Positions 8,461 through 17,299 of a stretch of 64,000 nucleotides of DNA are shown in pieces. Source of the DNA: Nonomuraea polychroma (GTDB lineage Bacteria > Actinomycetota > Actinomycetes > Streptosporangiales > Streptosporangiaceae); NCBI RefSeq assembly GCF_004011505.1, contig NZ_SAUN01000001.1, forward strand, positions 10,753,501-10,817,500, written 5' to 3'. The notes under the pieces were generated by a model. That model saw only the letters and a list, made by a program, of their open reading frames with translations, did no database searches and was not told where the DNA came from. The first letter of the stretch is position 1. Every line of letters starts with the position of its first letter. Made by a program: the position numbers and the translations under genes.

Positions 8461-9567
8461 TCAGTAGCCGACGTAGTCCAGGCCGTTCTTGGTGTTGACC
8501 ACACCCGGCACGTTCGACACCGATCCGTAGCGTGAGATCGCGTACCGAACGCCCGCGATGATGTTGTCGACGGGGTCGTAGATGTTTCCGTGACCGGGCA
8601 GTTTGTGGGCGTTGAACGTGGGGTCGATGGTCTGCATCAGGCCCTTGGACGGCGTGCCGCGGTCCGCGTTCGAGTCCCAGTTGTTGATCGCGTTGGGGTT
8701 CCCGCCGGACTCGTGCTGGATGATCATCCAGATGTCGTTGGCGTTCATCTTCGAGGCGGGCACGCCGTGCCGGGTCAGGATCTCGATGGCCTGCTCGATC
8801 CACTCCTTGACCTGGCCCGTCGGCGCGGGCCCGCCGCCGGGCGGGGGCGGACCGCTCGGGCCGTACCCGCCGTAGCCGCCTGTGGAGCCGCCGCCGCCCG
8901 CAGAGCCGCCGCCTCGGTGACCTTCGAGGGAGGTGCGGTCCTGTGTCTGGTAGCCGGGGTCGGGCTTCCACTCGATCTTCCGTCCGGGCGCCGGCGTGAA
9001 CTCCTGGAGCGTCACGTCCGGGATGTCGCGGAAGAGCAGCTCGCGTTCGGTGAGGAACCGGTTGATGTCGCCCTGGGCCTTGTGCACGGCGCTCTTCGCC
9101 TTGTTCAGCCACGGCCGGGCCTCGCCGAGCGCCTCGTTCACCATCCTGCGCAGCTCCGGCTTCACGTCCTCCTCGGTCGCCTCGGAGTTGTTCGCGAAGT
9201 AGCGGACCTCGTAGTTGTGCGCGTTGGTGACCAGGTCCTTGCGGATGGCGCTGATCTCGGTGCGCGCCTCGCGCAGCGCGCTCGCGACGCCGTCCAGCGA
9301 GGACGCGCAGCTGGACAGGGCCCCCTTCAGTTCCTCGGCGGCCCTGCCGTACTTGCGCATGTAGGTGTCGAACTGGTCGGCCGAGCGGCCCTTCCAGGCG
9401 TCGTCCACGACCTCGACCGCCGCCCCCAACTCTCCGGCGAACTCGTTGAGGTCGCCGGAGGCACTCCGCCACGCGCCGGCCAGCGACGTGATCTTGTCCG
9501 GGTCGCCGGTCACCTTCCTGAGCATCTCCATGAGCTGCTGGTACTCCGGCAGGTCGGAGACGCTCAC
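8461..9567 (-). CDS. WXG100-lytic transglycosylase fusion, probable T7SS-exported wall hydrolase
   Basis: 368 residues, GTG start overlapping the upstream stop as GTGA. The N-terminal ~120 residues are helical with a WXG100 motif (WKG at 58-60, followed by DQFDTYMRKY). A second helical region (~130-185) and a Gly/Pro-rich linker (215-250) lead to an SLT domain (~253-360). The catalytic Glu is in IIQHESGGNP (Glu286), and the family motif SKGLMQ follows at 307-312. There is no signal peptide, so the WXG part is the likely export signal through the type VII system. It is the last gene of the eccC operon, which suggests it opens peptidoglycan for the secretion machine or is a secreted toxin-like effector. 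Confidence 0.88.
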   Translation of the reverse strand: MSVSDLPEYQQLMEMLRKVTGDPDKITSLAGAWRSASGDLNEFAGELGAAVEVVDDAWKGRSADQFDTYMRKYGRAAEELKGALSSCASSLDGVASALREARTEISAIRKDLVTNAHNYEVRYFANNSEATEEDVKPELRRMVNEALGEARPWLNKAKSAVHKAQGDINRFLTERELLFRDIPDVTLQEFTPAPGRKIEWKPDPGYQTQDRTSLEGHRGGGSAGGGGSTGGYGGYGPSGPPPPGGGPAPTGQVKEWIEQAIEILTRHGVPASKMNANDIWMIIQHESGGNPNAINNWDSNADRGTPSKGLMQTIDPTFNAHKLPGHGNIYDPVDNIIAGVRYAISRYGSVSNVPGVVNTKNGLDYVGY

Positions 9568-9896
9568 GAGGTCCCTCGGTGCGCGGCGCGAATGTTCTCC
9601 TCGACGCTGCTGAGGCCGCGTTCGGTGCCGTCGAGCTTGCGGTAGGCCTGGTCCATTTCCCTGGCCAGCGTGGTCCAGACGTTGTCGGCGGCCGCGGCCA
9701 GCAGGCCGGAGTCGGGCAGGTCGCCGAAGATCTCCTCGTTGACCGGGGTGCGGTTGTTACGCAGGTTGCCGTGCTCGTCGTAGCTCTGCTTGCCGGGGTT
9801 GCGCTCGCGCAGGGTGTCCTCGTACTGGCCGGCCGCCTTGTTGATGGCCTGCCGGCATCGGTCCAGTGCGGAGAGGTGAATGTCAAGATCCGCCAC
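9564..9896 (-). CDS. Small helical T7SS-operon protein
   Basis: 110 residues, GTG 9896 with GGAGG at seven bases, located inside the end of eccC (14-nt overlap) and overlapping the transglycosylase gene by 4 nt. The tight packing means translational coupling. It is helical at both ends with a central polar loop (NPGKQSYDEHGNLRNNRT). A DNVWTTLA segment resembles the turn of WXG proteins, but there is no true WXG motif. It probably pairs with, or is a chaperone for, the WXG100-transglycosylase encoded next. No family is firmly recognised. Confidence 0.7.
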   Translation of the reverse strand: MADLDIHLSALDRCRQAINKAAGQYEDTLRERNPGKQSYDEHGNLRNNRTPVNEEIFGDLPDSGLLAAAADNVWTTLAREMDQAYRKLDGTERGLSSVEENIRAAHRGTS

Positions 9897-12800
9897 GTTC
9901 GCCTCCTGACGGTCCGGTGTCCAGGTACGCGGTCTGCATCAGGCGCGCGCCGAACCGCCTGTCCACGAGGTGACCGCGCCCCTGTGGCAGCGTCTGGGGG
10001 CGCACGTTGCCGAAGAGGAAACCTTCGTCCTTGCTGCCGGACATGAGCAGCGCCGGGGTCGCCATGTCCTTCATGCGCTGGATCACCGGGTCGAACATGG
10101 CGCGGCCTGCGCCGCCCATCTGGCGGGCCAGCACCAGGTGCAGGCCGATGTCGCGGGCCTGCGGCAGCAGCTCGACCAGCGGCAGCAGCGGGTTGGACGA
10201 GGTCGCGACCAGGTCGTAGTCGTCGACGAAGATGTACAGGTCCGAGCCCTGCCACCAGCTGCGGTCGCGGAGTTGCTCGGGTGTCAGGTTCGCCGGCGGC
10301 AGGCGGCTCAGCAGGGCGCCCCTGGCGTCGTTGATCAGCTCGGTGGCGGCCGCGCTGGAGGCCGCGTAGCCGATGCGGTGCTCGGTGGCCGCCGAGTCCA
10401 GCAGCGACCTGCGGTAGTCGATCACGATCATCATGGCTTCACTCGGCTGCTTCCTGCGTACCAGCCCCTCGGCGATGAGGCGCAGCAGGTTCGACTTGCC
10501 GCTCTCGTTCTCGCCGAACACCACGAAGTGGGGGTCGGCGTCGAAGTCCAGCGCCACGGGAGACAGGGAGGCCTCGTCGATGCCGATCGGGATGCGGTCC
10601 GGGTCGTCGGGCAGCGCCGAGACGGACAACACCGGCGGGAGCAGCCGGACCGGGGGCGCCACCGGGCCGTGCCAGGAGTCGCGGACGGCCTGCACCAGCC
10701 CGCGCGCCCCGGCCGCGAGATCCGTCGCGTTCTGCACGCCGTCGATCCTGGGCAGCGCGGACAGGAAGTGGAAGCCGTCCTTGGTCAGCCCGCGCCCGGG
10801 AGCGCCCTCGGGGACAGCGAGGGCCTTCTTCCTGCTGACCTCGGACTCGTACGCGTCGCCGAGCTTGAGCTCGATCTTGGTGCCGAGCAGGTCGCGGATG
10901 CTGGGCCGGAACTCCGACCACTTGTTGGTCGCGGCGACGAGGTGGATGCCGTAGCCGAGCCCGCGTGCCGCGATGTCGGTGATCGTCGGCTCCAGCGAGT
11001 CGAAATCCTGCCGGAGCGTCAGCCACCCGTCCACGACCAGGAACACGTCGCCCCAGCCGTCGCCCTCGATGGCGCCCTCCTCGAGCAGCCGCCGGTACGT
11101 CACGATCGACTCGATGCCGTGCTCGCCGAAGTCCCGTTCGCGCTGCTCCAGGATCGCGCCGACCTCGGCCACCGTGCGGCGCACGCGCTCGGCGTCGAGC
11201 CTGGTGGCCACACCGCCCACGTGCGGCAGCCCCTCCAACGAGGCCAGCGCGCCGCCGCCGAAGTCCAGGCAGTAGAACTGCACCTCGCGCGGCGTGTGCA
11301 TGAGCGCCATGCTCGCGATCAGCGTTCGCACCACGGTGCTCTTGCCGCTCTGCGTGCCGCCGGCCACGCCCACGTGGCCCGCGGCGCCGGACACGTCCAG
11401 CCAGAACGGGTCGCGCCGCTGCTCGAAGGGCTTGTCGATGATGCCGATGACGGCGTGCAGCTTGCCCCGCCCGGCCCAGCCCGCAGTGGTCAGGCCGTGC
11501 TCTTGCGTGACGGACAGCGGCGGCATGAGGTGGGCGAGGGTGGGCGGCTCGGACAGCGGCGGCAGCCAGATGCGGTGGGCCGCCGGCCCGTGCCCGGCCA
11601 GCCGGCCGACCACGACGTCGAGCAGGCTGCGCTGGTTGCGGCTCGCGGGCTCGTCATCCTCCTGCGGTGTGGTCTGGACGGGCGTGGTGATCTCGGGCAG
11701 CGGCATGAACGCGGGCCCGTACTCGACGATCTCGCGCAGCGGCGCCTGACCGTCCGCGGCGACGGCCTGGGCCGGGTCCTCGTGGTGGGCGCCGGAGACG
11801 TAGGCGGCCTTGAACCTGGTCATGCCGCTCGTGTCGTACTTCAGGTAGCCGTTGCCCGGCGCGGACGGCAGCTCGTACGCGTCCGCCACGCCCAGCACCA
11901 CCCGGCTCTCCATGGCGGAGAACGTCCGCAGGCCGATCCGGTACGACAGGTGCGTGTCCAGACCGCGCAGCCGCCCCTCCTCCAGCCGCTGCGAGGCCAG
12001 CAGCAGGTGCACGCCGAGCGAGCGGCCCAGCCGGCCGATCATCACGAACAGGTCGATGAACTCCGGCTTGGCCGCCAGCAGCTCGCTGAACTCGTCCAGC
12101 ACGATGAACAACGTCGGCATCGGCCGCAGGTCCGCGCCCTGCTCGCGAGCCCGCTCGTAGTCGCGCAGCGAGGCGTAGTTGCCGGCCGCGCGCAGCAGCT
12201 CCTGCCTGCGCACCATCTCGCCGTGCAGCGCGTCGTGCATGCGGTCGACCAGGGGGAGCTCGTCCTCCAGGTTGGTGATCACGGCGGAGACGTGCGACAG
12301 CGTGTCCAGGCCGAGGAACGTCGCGCCACCTTTGAAGTCGACCAGGACGAAGTTGAGGATCTCGGACGAGTGCGTGATCGCGAGCCCGAGGACGAGCGTG
12401 CGCAGCAGCTCCGACTTGCCCGAGCCGGTCGCGCCGATGACCAGCCCGTGCGGGCCCATGCCGCCCTGTGCCGACTCCTTGATGTCCAGCTCGACCACCC
12501 TGCCGTCGCCGCCCAGGCCGATCGGCACGCGGAACCTGTTGCGGCCGGCCCTCGGCTGCCAGGTGACCGCGGGCTGGAGCCTGGCGGGGTCGCCGACGCC
12601 GAGCAGGTCGGTCAGCGTGGTGTTGGTGCTCAGCAGGTCCTGCGACTCGCCGCCCGAGCCTGCCGAGGCCCGCAGCGGCGCGAGCTGCCTGGCCAGCCCC
12701 TCGGCGCGGGGGTAGTCCAGCGAGTCGGGGTCGCCCAGCCGGGTCGTGGAGCGTTTGCCGGCGTGGTCGATCTTCACCATGTGGAAGCCGTCGGGCCGGA

Positions 12801-13881
12801 TGTCCAGCCGCAGCGTGCTGGCCTCCTCGACCGGCCCGGTCGCGTCCGACAGGTCGATCACCGTGACGCCCTGGATGGCGTCGGTGCCGAGCTGGGAGTC
12901 GTGCGGCACGTGCCCGCCGTCCACGATCACCACGTGGTACGGCAACGCGTCCGTCGAGGTGCCCGGCCGGAACCTGGCCCGTTCCTTCAGCTCGTCGCCC
13001 ACGAGCTGGTCGAGCTGCCCCAGGTTCTCGCCCATCAGCCGCACCTGGCCGGCCGCGTCCACCTCCTCGGGGTGCAGCGCGTGCGGCAGCCATTTCACCC
13101 AGTCCCAGTGCGGCATCCACTCCTTGCTCGCGCACACGAGGATGCGCATGTCGTCGGGGGAGTGGAAGGTGGCCAGCTGGGCGATCATCGCCCGGACGAG
13201 GCCGCGGACGGCACGCGGGTCGCCGCTGAGGTGGATGCGGGCGAAGGAGTTGAGCGCGACCGCGACCGGCAGCCCGGCCACGGTGGAGTGGGCCCTGACG
13301 AACCTGCGCAGCGCGCCCGCCGTCAACGCGTCGAGGTCCTCGATCGGCTTGGAGTCGGGCGGGATGAGCTGCACGGCGAGCTTCTGCACGCCCGTGCCCA
13401 GGCGTACGGTGCCGAAGTCGTCGTCGCGGGGCCTGCGCTCCCACAGGCGCGGCCCCATGGCCACCCACCACAGGGTGTCGGGGGCCGGGCCGCTCCACTC
13501 GAGGGCCTCGCGTTGCTGGACGGCAGCCTTGCGGACCCTCTTGCGGATCTGGGAGAGGTAACGGAAGTAGTCCCGGCGCAGGCCGTTGAGCCGGTTCTTG
13601 CGCTCGCTGGCGTTGCGGCCGAACTGGCCGGCGGTCATGCCCAGCATCGAGACGGCGAACAGTCCGCTGGCCACGTACATGATCGGGCTGGAGTGGCCGC
13701 CCGCGGTGAACATCAGCCCCATGGCCGCCCCACCGGCCAGCATCGGGACGTACATGAGGACGCCGCCGAGCCCGGCCGGCTGGACCTCGGGAATCTCCGG
13801 CGGAGACTCCAGCAGGATCTCCCCGCGCGGTGGCTGGGGGCTCGGACGGCGCTCAGGACGCCGGACGACAACAATGCTCAC
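9883..13881 (-). CDS. eccC: Type VII secretion ATPase EccC (three FtsK/SpoIIIE domains)
   Basis: 1332 residues, GTG 13881 with AGGAGGG upstream. A short cytoplasmic N terminus is followed by two transmembrane helices (~37-82), a DUF-like connector and three tandem FtsK/SpoIIIE ATPase domains. All three P-loops keep lysine: GATGSGKSE (~482), GGTQSGKST (~840) and GENESGKSN (~1122). The first Walker B reads LFIVLDEFSEL. This is the standard mycobacterial-type EccC motor that recognises WXG100 substrates. It heads a minus-strand operon with the next two genes and is divergent from eccD across 126 bp. A second, different EccC-like gene lies at 28023-33014. Confidence 0.95.
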   Translation of the reverse strand: MSIVVVRRPERRPSPQPPRGEILLESPPEIPEVQPAGLGGVLMYVPMLAGGAAMGLMFTAGGHSSPIMYVASGLFAVSMLGMTAGQFGRNASERKNRLNGLRRDYFRYLSQIRKRVRKAAVQQREALEWSGPAPDTLWWVAMGPRLWERRPRDDDFGTVRLGTGVQKLAVQLIPPDSKPIEDLDALTAGALRRFVRAHSTVAGLPVAVALNSFARIHLSGDPRAVRGLVRAMIAQLATFHSPDDMRILVCASKEWMPHWDWVKWLPHALHPEEVDAAGQVRLMGENLGQLDQLVGDELKERARFRPGTSTDALPYHVVIVDGGHVPHDSQLGTDAIQGVTVIDLSDATGPVEEASTLRLDIRPDGFHMVKIDHAGKRSTTRLGDPDSLDYPRAEGLARQLAPLRASAGSGGESQDLLSTNTTLTDLLGVGDPARLQPAVTWQPRAGRNRFRVPIGLGGDGRVVELDIKESAQGGMGPHGLVIGATGSGKSELLRTLVLGLAITHSSEILNFVLVDFKGGATFLGLDTLSHVSAVITNLEDELPLVDRMHDALHGEMVRRQELLRAAGNYASLRDYERAREQGADLRPMPTLFIVLDEFSELLAAKPEFIDLFVMIGRLGRSLGVHLLLASQRLEEGRLRGLDTHLSYRIGLRTFSAMESRVVLGVADAYELPSAPGNGYLKYDTSGMTRFKAAYVSGAHHEDPAQAVAADGQAPLREIVEYGPAFMPLPEITTPVQTTPQEDDEPASRNQRSLLDVVVGRLAGHGPAAHRIWLPPLSEPPTLAHLMPPLSVTQEHGLTTAGWAGRGKLHAVIGIIDKPFEQRRDPFWLDVSGAAGHVGVAGGTQSGKSTVVRTLIASMALMHTPREVQFYCLDFGGGALASLEGLPHVGGVATRLDAERVRRTVAEVGAILEQRERDFGEHGIESIVTYRRLLEEGAIEGDGWGDVFLVVDGWLTLRQDFDSLEPTITDIAARGLGYGIHLVAATNKWSEFRPSIRDLLGTKIELKLGDAYESEVSRKKALAVPEGAPGRGLTKDGFHFLSALPRIDGVQNATDLAAGARGLVQAVRDSWHGPVAPPVRLLPPVLSVSALPDDPDRIPIGIDEASLSPVALDFDADPHFVVFGENESGKSNLLRLIAEGLVRRKQPSEAMMIVIDYRRSLLDSAATEHRIGYAASSAAATELINDARGALLSRLPPANLTPEQLRDRSWWQGSDLYIFVDDYDLVATSSNPLLPLVELLPQARDIGLHLVLARQMGGAGRAMFDPVIQRMKDMATPALLMSGSKDEGFLFGNVRPQTLPQGRGHLVDRRFGARLMQTAYLDTGPSGGERGGS

Positions 13882-14007
13882 TGACGGGACAACCCTCCTG
13901 TCACCTGAAACACTTTCTTACCAGATGCGCCATCCTTATATGTGGCCGTCCCTATATGTTCGCCATGTCGGTCGTGTCGTTTTAAGCCAGCCGGATCTGG
14001 AGTGGTC
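13882..14007. promoter_or_regulatory. Divergent eccC/eccD promoter region
   Basis: 126 bp between two divergent T7SS core genes, so it must carry both promoters. It holds a direct repeat TATATGT at 13937-13943 and 13953-13959 (16-bp period), the most AT-rich stretch nearby. On the minus strand the first copy reads TATAAG, a fair -10. Exact promoters cannot be fixed from sequence alone. Confidence 0.45.
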
Positions 14008-15462
14008 GTGACCTCGCTCGCCCATCCGCCCATGCAGCCCATGCCGCCGGTGCCCCCGGTCCCGCACGGCGCGCCGGGCCGGGCGCCGCTGGCGCCGCTG
14101 TGCCATGTCACGATCGTCGCCCCGCGCCGCCGGGTGGATCTGGCGCTGCCTGCCGACATCCCGCTGCCGCACGTGCTGCCGGGGTTGTTGCGCGCGGTCG
14201 GTGAGGCGAGCGGTGACGCGGCCGGCGCGCCCGGCTGGGTGCTCCAGCGGCTCGGTGGCCAGCCGTTCGATCTGGGACAGACGCTGTCCTCGCTCGGGGT
14301 GCTGGATGGGGAGCTCCTCTACCTACGGCCCCGCGAGTTCACGTTGCCGCCCGCCCTGTACGACGACGTGGCCGACGTCGTGGCCACCGGCGTGAAGCAG
14401 AGCACCGGCAAATGGGAATCCCGCCACACCAAGGCCATGGGCACGGGCGCGTCGGCCGTCCTGCTCGCGCTCGGCGCCCCCGCGCTGGTCCTGTCCGGCA
14501 GCGCGCCGCTGGGCGTGACCGTGGTCGCGGGCATGCTCGCGCTGCTGCTGCTCGGCGTCAGCGCCGCGCTGTCCAGGGCGGTCGGCGACTCGTCCGCCGG
14601 CGCCCTCATCGGATACGCCGCCCTCCCGTACGCCTTCCTGGCCGGCCTGTACGGCCTGGTCAGCGGCTCCACCCTGGCCGGGATCGGCGCCCCGCACCTG
14701 CTGGCCGCGCTCACCTGCACCGCACTGGTCGCCACGGTCGGAGGCACCCTGGTCGCGGACGGTGTGGCGGGATTCCTGGGCACGGCCATCGCGACGGTGG
14801 CAGGCGCGGTGGCCGCGGCCGTGGTCATGGTGTTCGGTGTGCCCGCAGTGGGCGTCGCCGCCATGACGGTCACGATCCTGATCTCGCTCAGCCCGCTGAT
14901 CCCGTCCCTGTCGTTCCGGATCGCCCGGGTGCCGCTGCCCGCCCTGCCCGCCAACGCCGAAGAGTTGCGTGCCGACAACCAGCGGCTGGACAGCGACGCC
15001 GTGCTCAGCCGGACCGCACAGGCCGGCCGGTACGCCACCGGCATGGTCGTCGGCATCGCGCTGACCGCCATCGGGGCGCTGGCGTACCTGATCACCGCCG
15101 CCACCTGGATGGCGGTCTCGATGGCCATCGTGCTCTCTTTGGTGCTGCTGCTGCGTGCCCGCGTCTTCCACGGGCTCGGTCAGCGGCTCTGGCTGCTGGG
15201 CACGGGGCTCGCCGGTCTGGTGGCGGTGGCGATCGCGCTGGCCGCGGGCGCCGGCACGGTGGCGGCCGCGGCCGTGGTGATGGGGCTGCTCTGGCTGGCC
15301 ATGCTGGTCGTCGGGCTCGGGCTGTGGTTGCCGTCCGGGCGGCTCTCGCCGTTCTGGGGGCGTGCGGGCGAGGTCGTGGACGTCATCCTGCTCATCGCGC
15401 TCTTCCCGCTGGCGCTCGGCGTGCTCGAGGTCTACACCTGGATCCGGGGCCTGGCCGGCTAA
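14008..15462 (+). CDS. eccD: Type VII secretion membrane protein EccD
   Basis: 484 residues. GTG 14008 is preferred because GGAG lies five bases upstream; an ATG at 13942 would add 22 residues unlike the family. A proline-rich start leads to a ubiquitin-like (YukD) domain at ~30-115 (HVTIVAPRRRVDLALPADIP ... LLYLRPRE), then about eleven transmembrane helices from ~137 to the end. EccD forms the large membrane chamber of the ESX complex. The gene ends in a 4-nt overlap with the convergent minus-strand gene. Confidence 0.93.
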   Translation: MTSLAHPPMQPMPPVPPVPHGAPGRAPLAPLCHVTIVAPRRRVDLALPADIPLPHVLPGLLRAVGEASGDAAGAPGWVLQRLGGQPFDLGQTLSSLGVLDGELLYLRPREFTLPPALYDDVADVVATGVKQSTGKWESRHTKAMGTGASAVLLALGAPALVLSGSAPLGVTVVAGMLALLLLGVSAALSRAVGDSSAGALIGYAALPYAFLAGLYGLVSGSTLAGIGAPHLLAALTCTALVATVGGTLVADGVAGFLGTAIATVAGAVAAAVVMVFGVPAVGVAAMTVTILISLSPLIPSLSFRIARVPLPALPANAEELRADNQRLDSDAVLSRTAQAGRYATGMVVGIALTAIGALAYLITAATWMAVSMAIVLSLVLLLRARVFHGLGQRLWLLGTGLAGLVAVAIALAAGAGTVAAAAVVMGLLWLAMLVVGLGLWLPSGRLSPFWGRAGEVVDVILLIALFPLALGVLEVYTWIRGLAG

Positions 15463-16355
15463 GTGGTGGTCTTCACATCCGGTGCGATCCACTCGAAGTC
15501 CTGGTGGCCGACGGGCAATTGCCCCGGGGCGGGTGGCTCCTGGAACGAGGGCAGGTCGCGGGTGTCGATGGTGGCATGGGAGAAGTCGATGGCCGCGCCC
15601 CCTCCCGGGAACACGAACCCGAACTGGTGCTGCTTCTTGACCAGGGACCCGAGGACCTGCATGCCCTCCTTGAGCATGTTTCCCAGCATGCCGGCGAAGA
15701 TCGCCGTGGCGCTGAGCATCATCGATCCGACAAGCCGCTCCATGATCATGCCGGCCGCCGACACCGTGGGTACCGGTGAGAACTTCATCCGAAGGGCCGC
15801 GACGAGCAGCGAGCCCGCCGTCAGCACCGTCCCCCCGAGCTCGAGCCAGAAGCTGCGGAACCCGGCGGCGACCTCGTCGATCACACCCCCGACCTCGCTG
15901 AACGTGTTGCGCAGCGCGCCGATCTCCCGATGGAAGATCCCCTGTGCCCGCGCGAACGCCTCCTGGTCCTCCGCGATCCAGCCGCTCTTGGACGCCGCGA
16001 CGATCCGGGGCATGACGTTCTTGACGCCGTCGTCGAGACGGGACGCCATGCCGAACTTCCACGTGGCGGCGGCCGCCGCCATGGCCGGTTCGTCGGCCGC
16101 GGCCATGGTCGCCACCGCGACGACCGGGATCATGTAGGGCGACAGCCTGGCGAGCCCGCGCAGAGCGCTGAGAACCCTGGCGCTGAGGGACTCCGCGGAG
16201 CGGGCGGCCATGGGCGCCACCCGGCCGAGCGTCGGGCTGGGCGAGGGCGGGCGCGCCGGGCGGAGCGGGGAGCGTCTGTTGACCGCATCCAGGTACGGGT
16301 CGCGTGTGGGTCCCCTGCCCTTATTGATCGCATCCAGATATGGGTCACGGCTCAT
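15459..16355 (-). CDS. T7SS-associated helical protein with duplicated RDPYLDA motif
   Basis: 298 residues, ATG 16355, overlapping the upstream small gene by 4 nt. The N terminus holds a repeated octad: RDPYLDAI at 3-10 and RDPYLDAV at 18-25, then a Pro/Ser-rich stretch. The centre is long and helical, with GWIAEDQEAFARAQGIF resembling the WXG turn and second helix. Two or three hydrophobic segments follow (~165-215). The C-terminal ~90 residues include Gly/Pro and aromatic residues. No family is recognised. With its upstream partner it looks like a secreted or membrane-inserted pair of the ESX locus. Confidence 0.7.
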   Translation of the reverse strand: MSRDPYLDAINKGRGPTRDPYLDAVNRRSPLRPARPPSPSPTLGRVAPMAARSAESLSARVLSALRGLARLSPYMIPVVAVATMAAADEPAMAAAAATWKFGMASRLDDGVKNVMPRIVAASKSGWIAEDQEAFARAQGIFHREIGALRNTFSEVGGVIDEVAAGFRSFWLELGGTVLTAGSLLVAALRMKFSPVPTVSAAGMIMERLVGSMMLSATAIFAGMLGNMLKEGMQVLGSLVKKQHQFGFVFPGGGAAIDFSHATIDTRDLPSFQEPPAPGQLPVGHQDFEWIAPDVKTTT

Positions 16356-16666
16356 GCGCGGTATCTCACGATGCTGGCATCCTCGGCGGCCCGCCAGTTG
16401 CGCTGACAGTTGGTCAGCGCCCGATTCCAGCCGTCGAGCGTGGTCTCGGCATCCTTCAGCAGCTCGTCGGCCCGCTGCATGATGCCTCCGTACGTGCCCC
16501 CGAGGATCATGTCGCCCAAGACGCCGAACCCGAGACCTGACAGCGCCGTCTCCGGGACCAGGCCCTTGACGAAGCCGATCATGTCGTTCTTGAGCTCGAG
16601 CTCCACCATGTTCCGCGTTTTGGCGATACAGGACGAGGTGATGTGGATTTCACGATTAGCTGCCAC
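16352..16666 (-). CDS. Small WXG100-like protein
   Basis: 104 residues, GTG 16666 with only a weak ribosome site. The size and helical pattern suit the WXG100 fold, but the turn reads NWRAAED near the C terminus instead of a central WXG. A glycine-rich hydrophobic middle (LSGLGFGVLGDMILGGTYGG) suggests membrane contact. Its stop overlaps the start of the next gene (ATGA), so the two are translated together, as in esxB/esxA-type pairs. Confidence 0.65.
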   Translation of the reverse strand: MAANREIHITSSCIAKTRNMVELELKNDMIGFVKGLVPETALSGLGFGVLGDMILGGTYGGIMQRADELLKDAETTLDGWNRALTNCQRNWRAAEDASIVRYRA

Positions 16667-16789
16667 GATGCCCGATTCTCGCGGTGCTTTGCCCCTGTTT
16701 CATCACCTAGAACAGGATTTAGTGATCACTTCAGTGGTCGGAAAGCCGCTGCTCCCGGAGCGTTAACCTAGGAGCGGTGGCGTGTCGGA

Positions 16790-17221
16790 ATGAACTCCAG
16801 CCACTTCCACCCCGACGATCTCGACCGCGTCCTGCAGGAGAGTGAAAGCTCGATCCGCGCGCTGGCCGGCGCCCTGCACGAGCTGGGCGCAGTCACCGGA
16901 GAGGGCGAGAGTCTCAGCGGCGTGGTCCGTGCCCGGGTGGATGCCAACGGTTGGCTCGATGACCTGCGGCTGAGCGCGAGGGCCTCCAGGATGGAGCTGG
17001 ACGAACTGACCGCGGAGATCGTCCAGGCGGTCCGCGCCGCCCAGGACGACCAGGCGCGCAAGGCCTTGGAGCTGATGCCCCAGCAGTCCTTCCCCGGCAT
17101 GTCCTTCGATGAGGTCAGCCGCCAGTTCCAGGAACTCCAGGATGACTTCTCCCGGCAGATGAGCGAGCGGCTCGACGGCCTGGAGACCATCCGCCGCCGC
17201 GTTGATTCCGGCGACCACTAG
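16790..17221 (+). CDS. YbaB/EbfC-family-like protein
   Basis: 143 residues. The middle shows the YbaB/EbfC pattern: helix, then a beta-hairpin with VRARVDANGWLDDLRLSARA, then a long C-terminal helix with DELTAEIVQAVRAAQ. YbaB proteins bind DNA as dimers. In actinomycete ESX loci similar proteins recur with WXG genes and may instead be secretion accessory factors. ATG 16790 is the only start in frame after a TAG at 16769. A second member of the same family follows 78 nt downstream. Confidence 0.7.
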   Translation: MNSSHFHPDDLDRVLQESESSIRALAGALHELGAVTGEGESLSGVVRARVDANGWLDDLRLSARASRMELDELTAEIVQAVRAAQDDQARKALELMPQQSFPGMSFDEVSRQFQELQDDFSRQMSERLDGLETIRRRVDSGDH

Positions 17222-17299
17222 CCGGACATCCCTGCCCCCGCCAACCCTTGAGGATAGGGTTGTGACCAAAGCGTCTTTTGTGGCATGTGGGGTATGCGG

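Noticed and set aside
6125..10255. Very long open frame (over 1300 codons) on the minus strand opposite the pseudokinase and transglycosylase genes
   Set aside because: It is made of Arg/Gly/Pro-rich shadow sequence typical of GC-rich antisense frames and covers recognised domains and a terminator.
9970..13884. Long plus-strand open frame opposite eccC
   Set aside because: Antisense shadow of a gene with three clear ATPase domains; composition is biased and no domain is seen.
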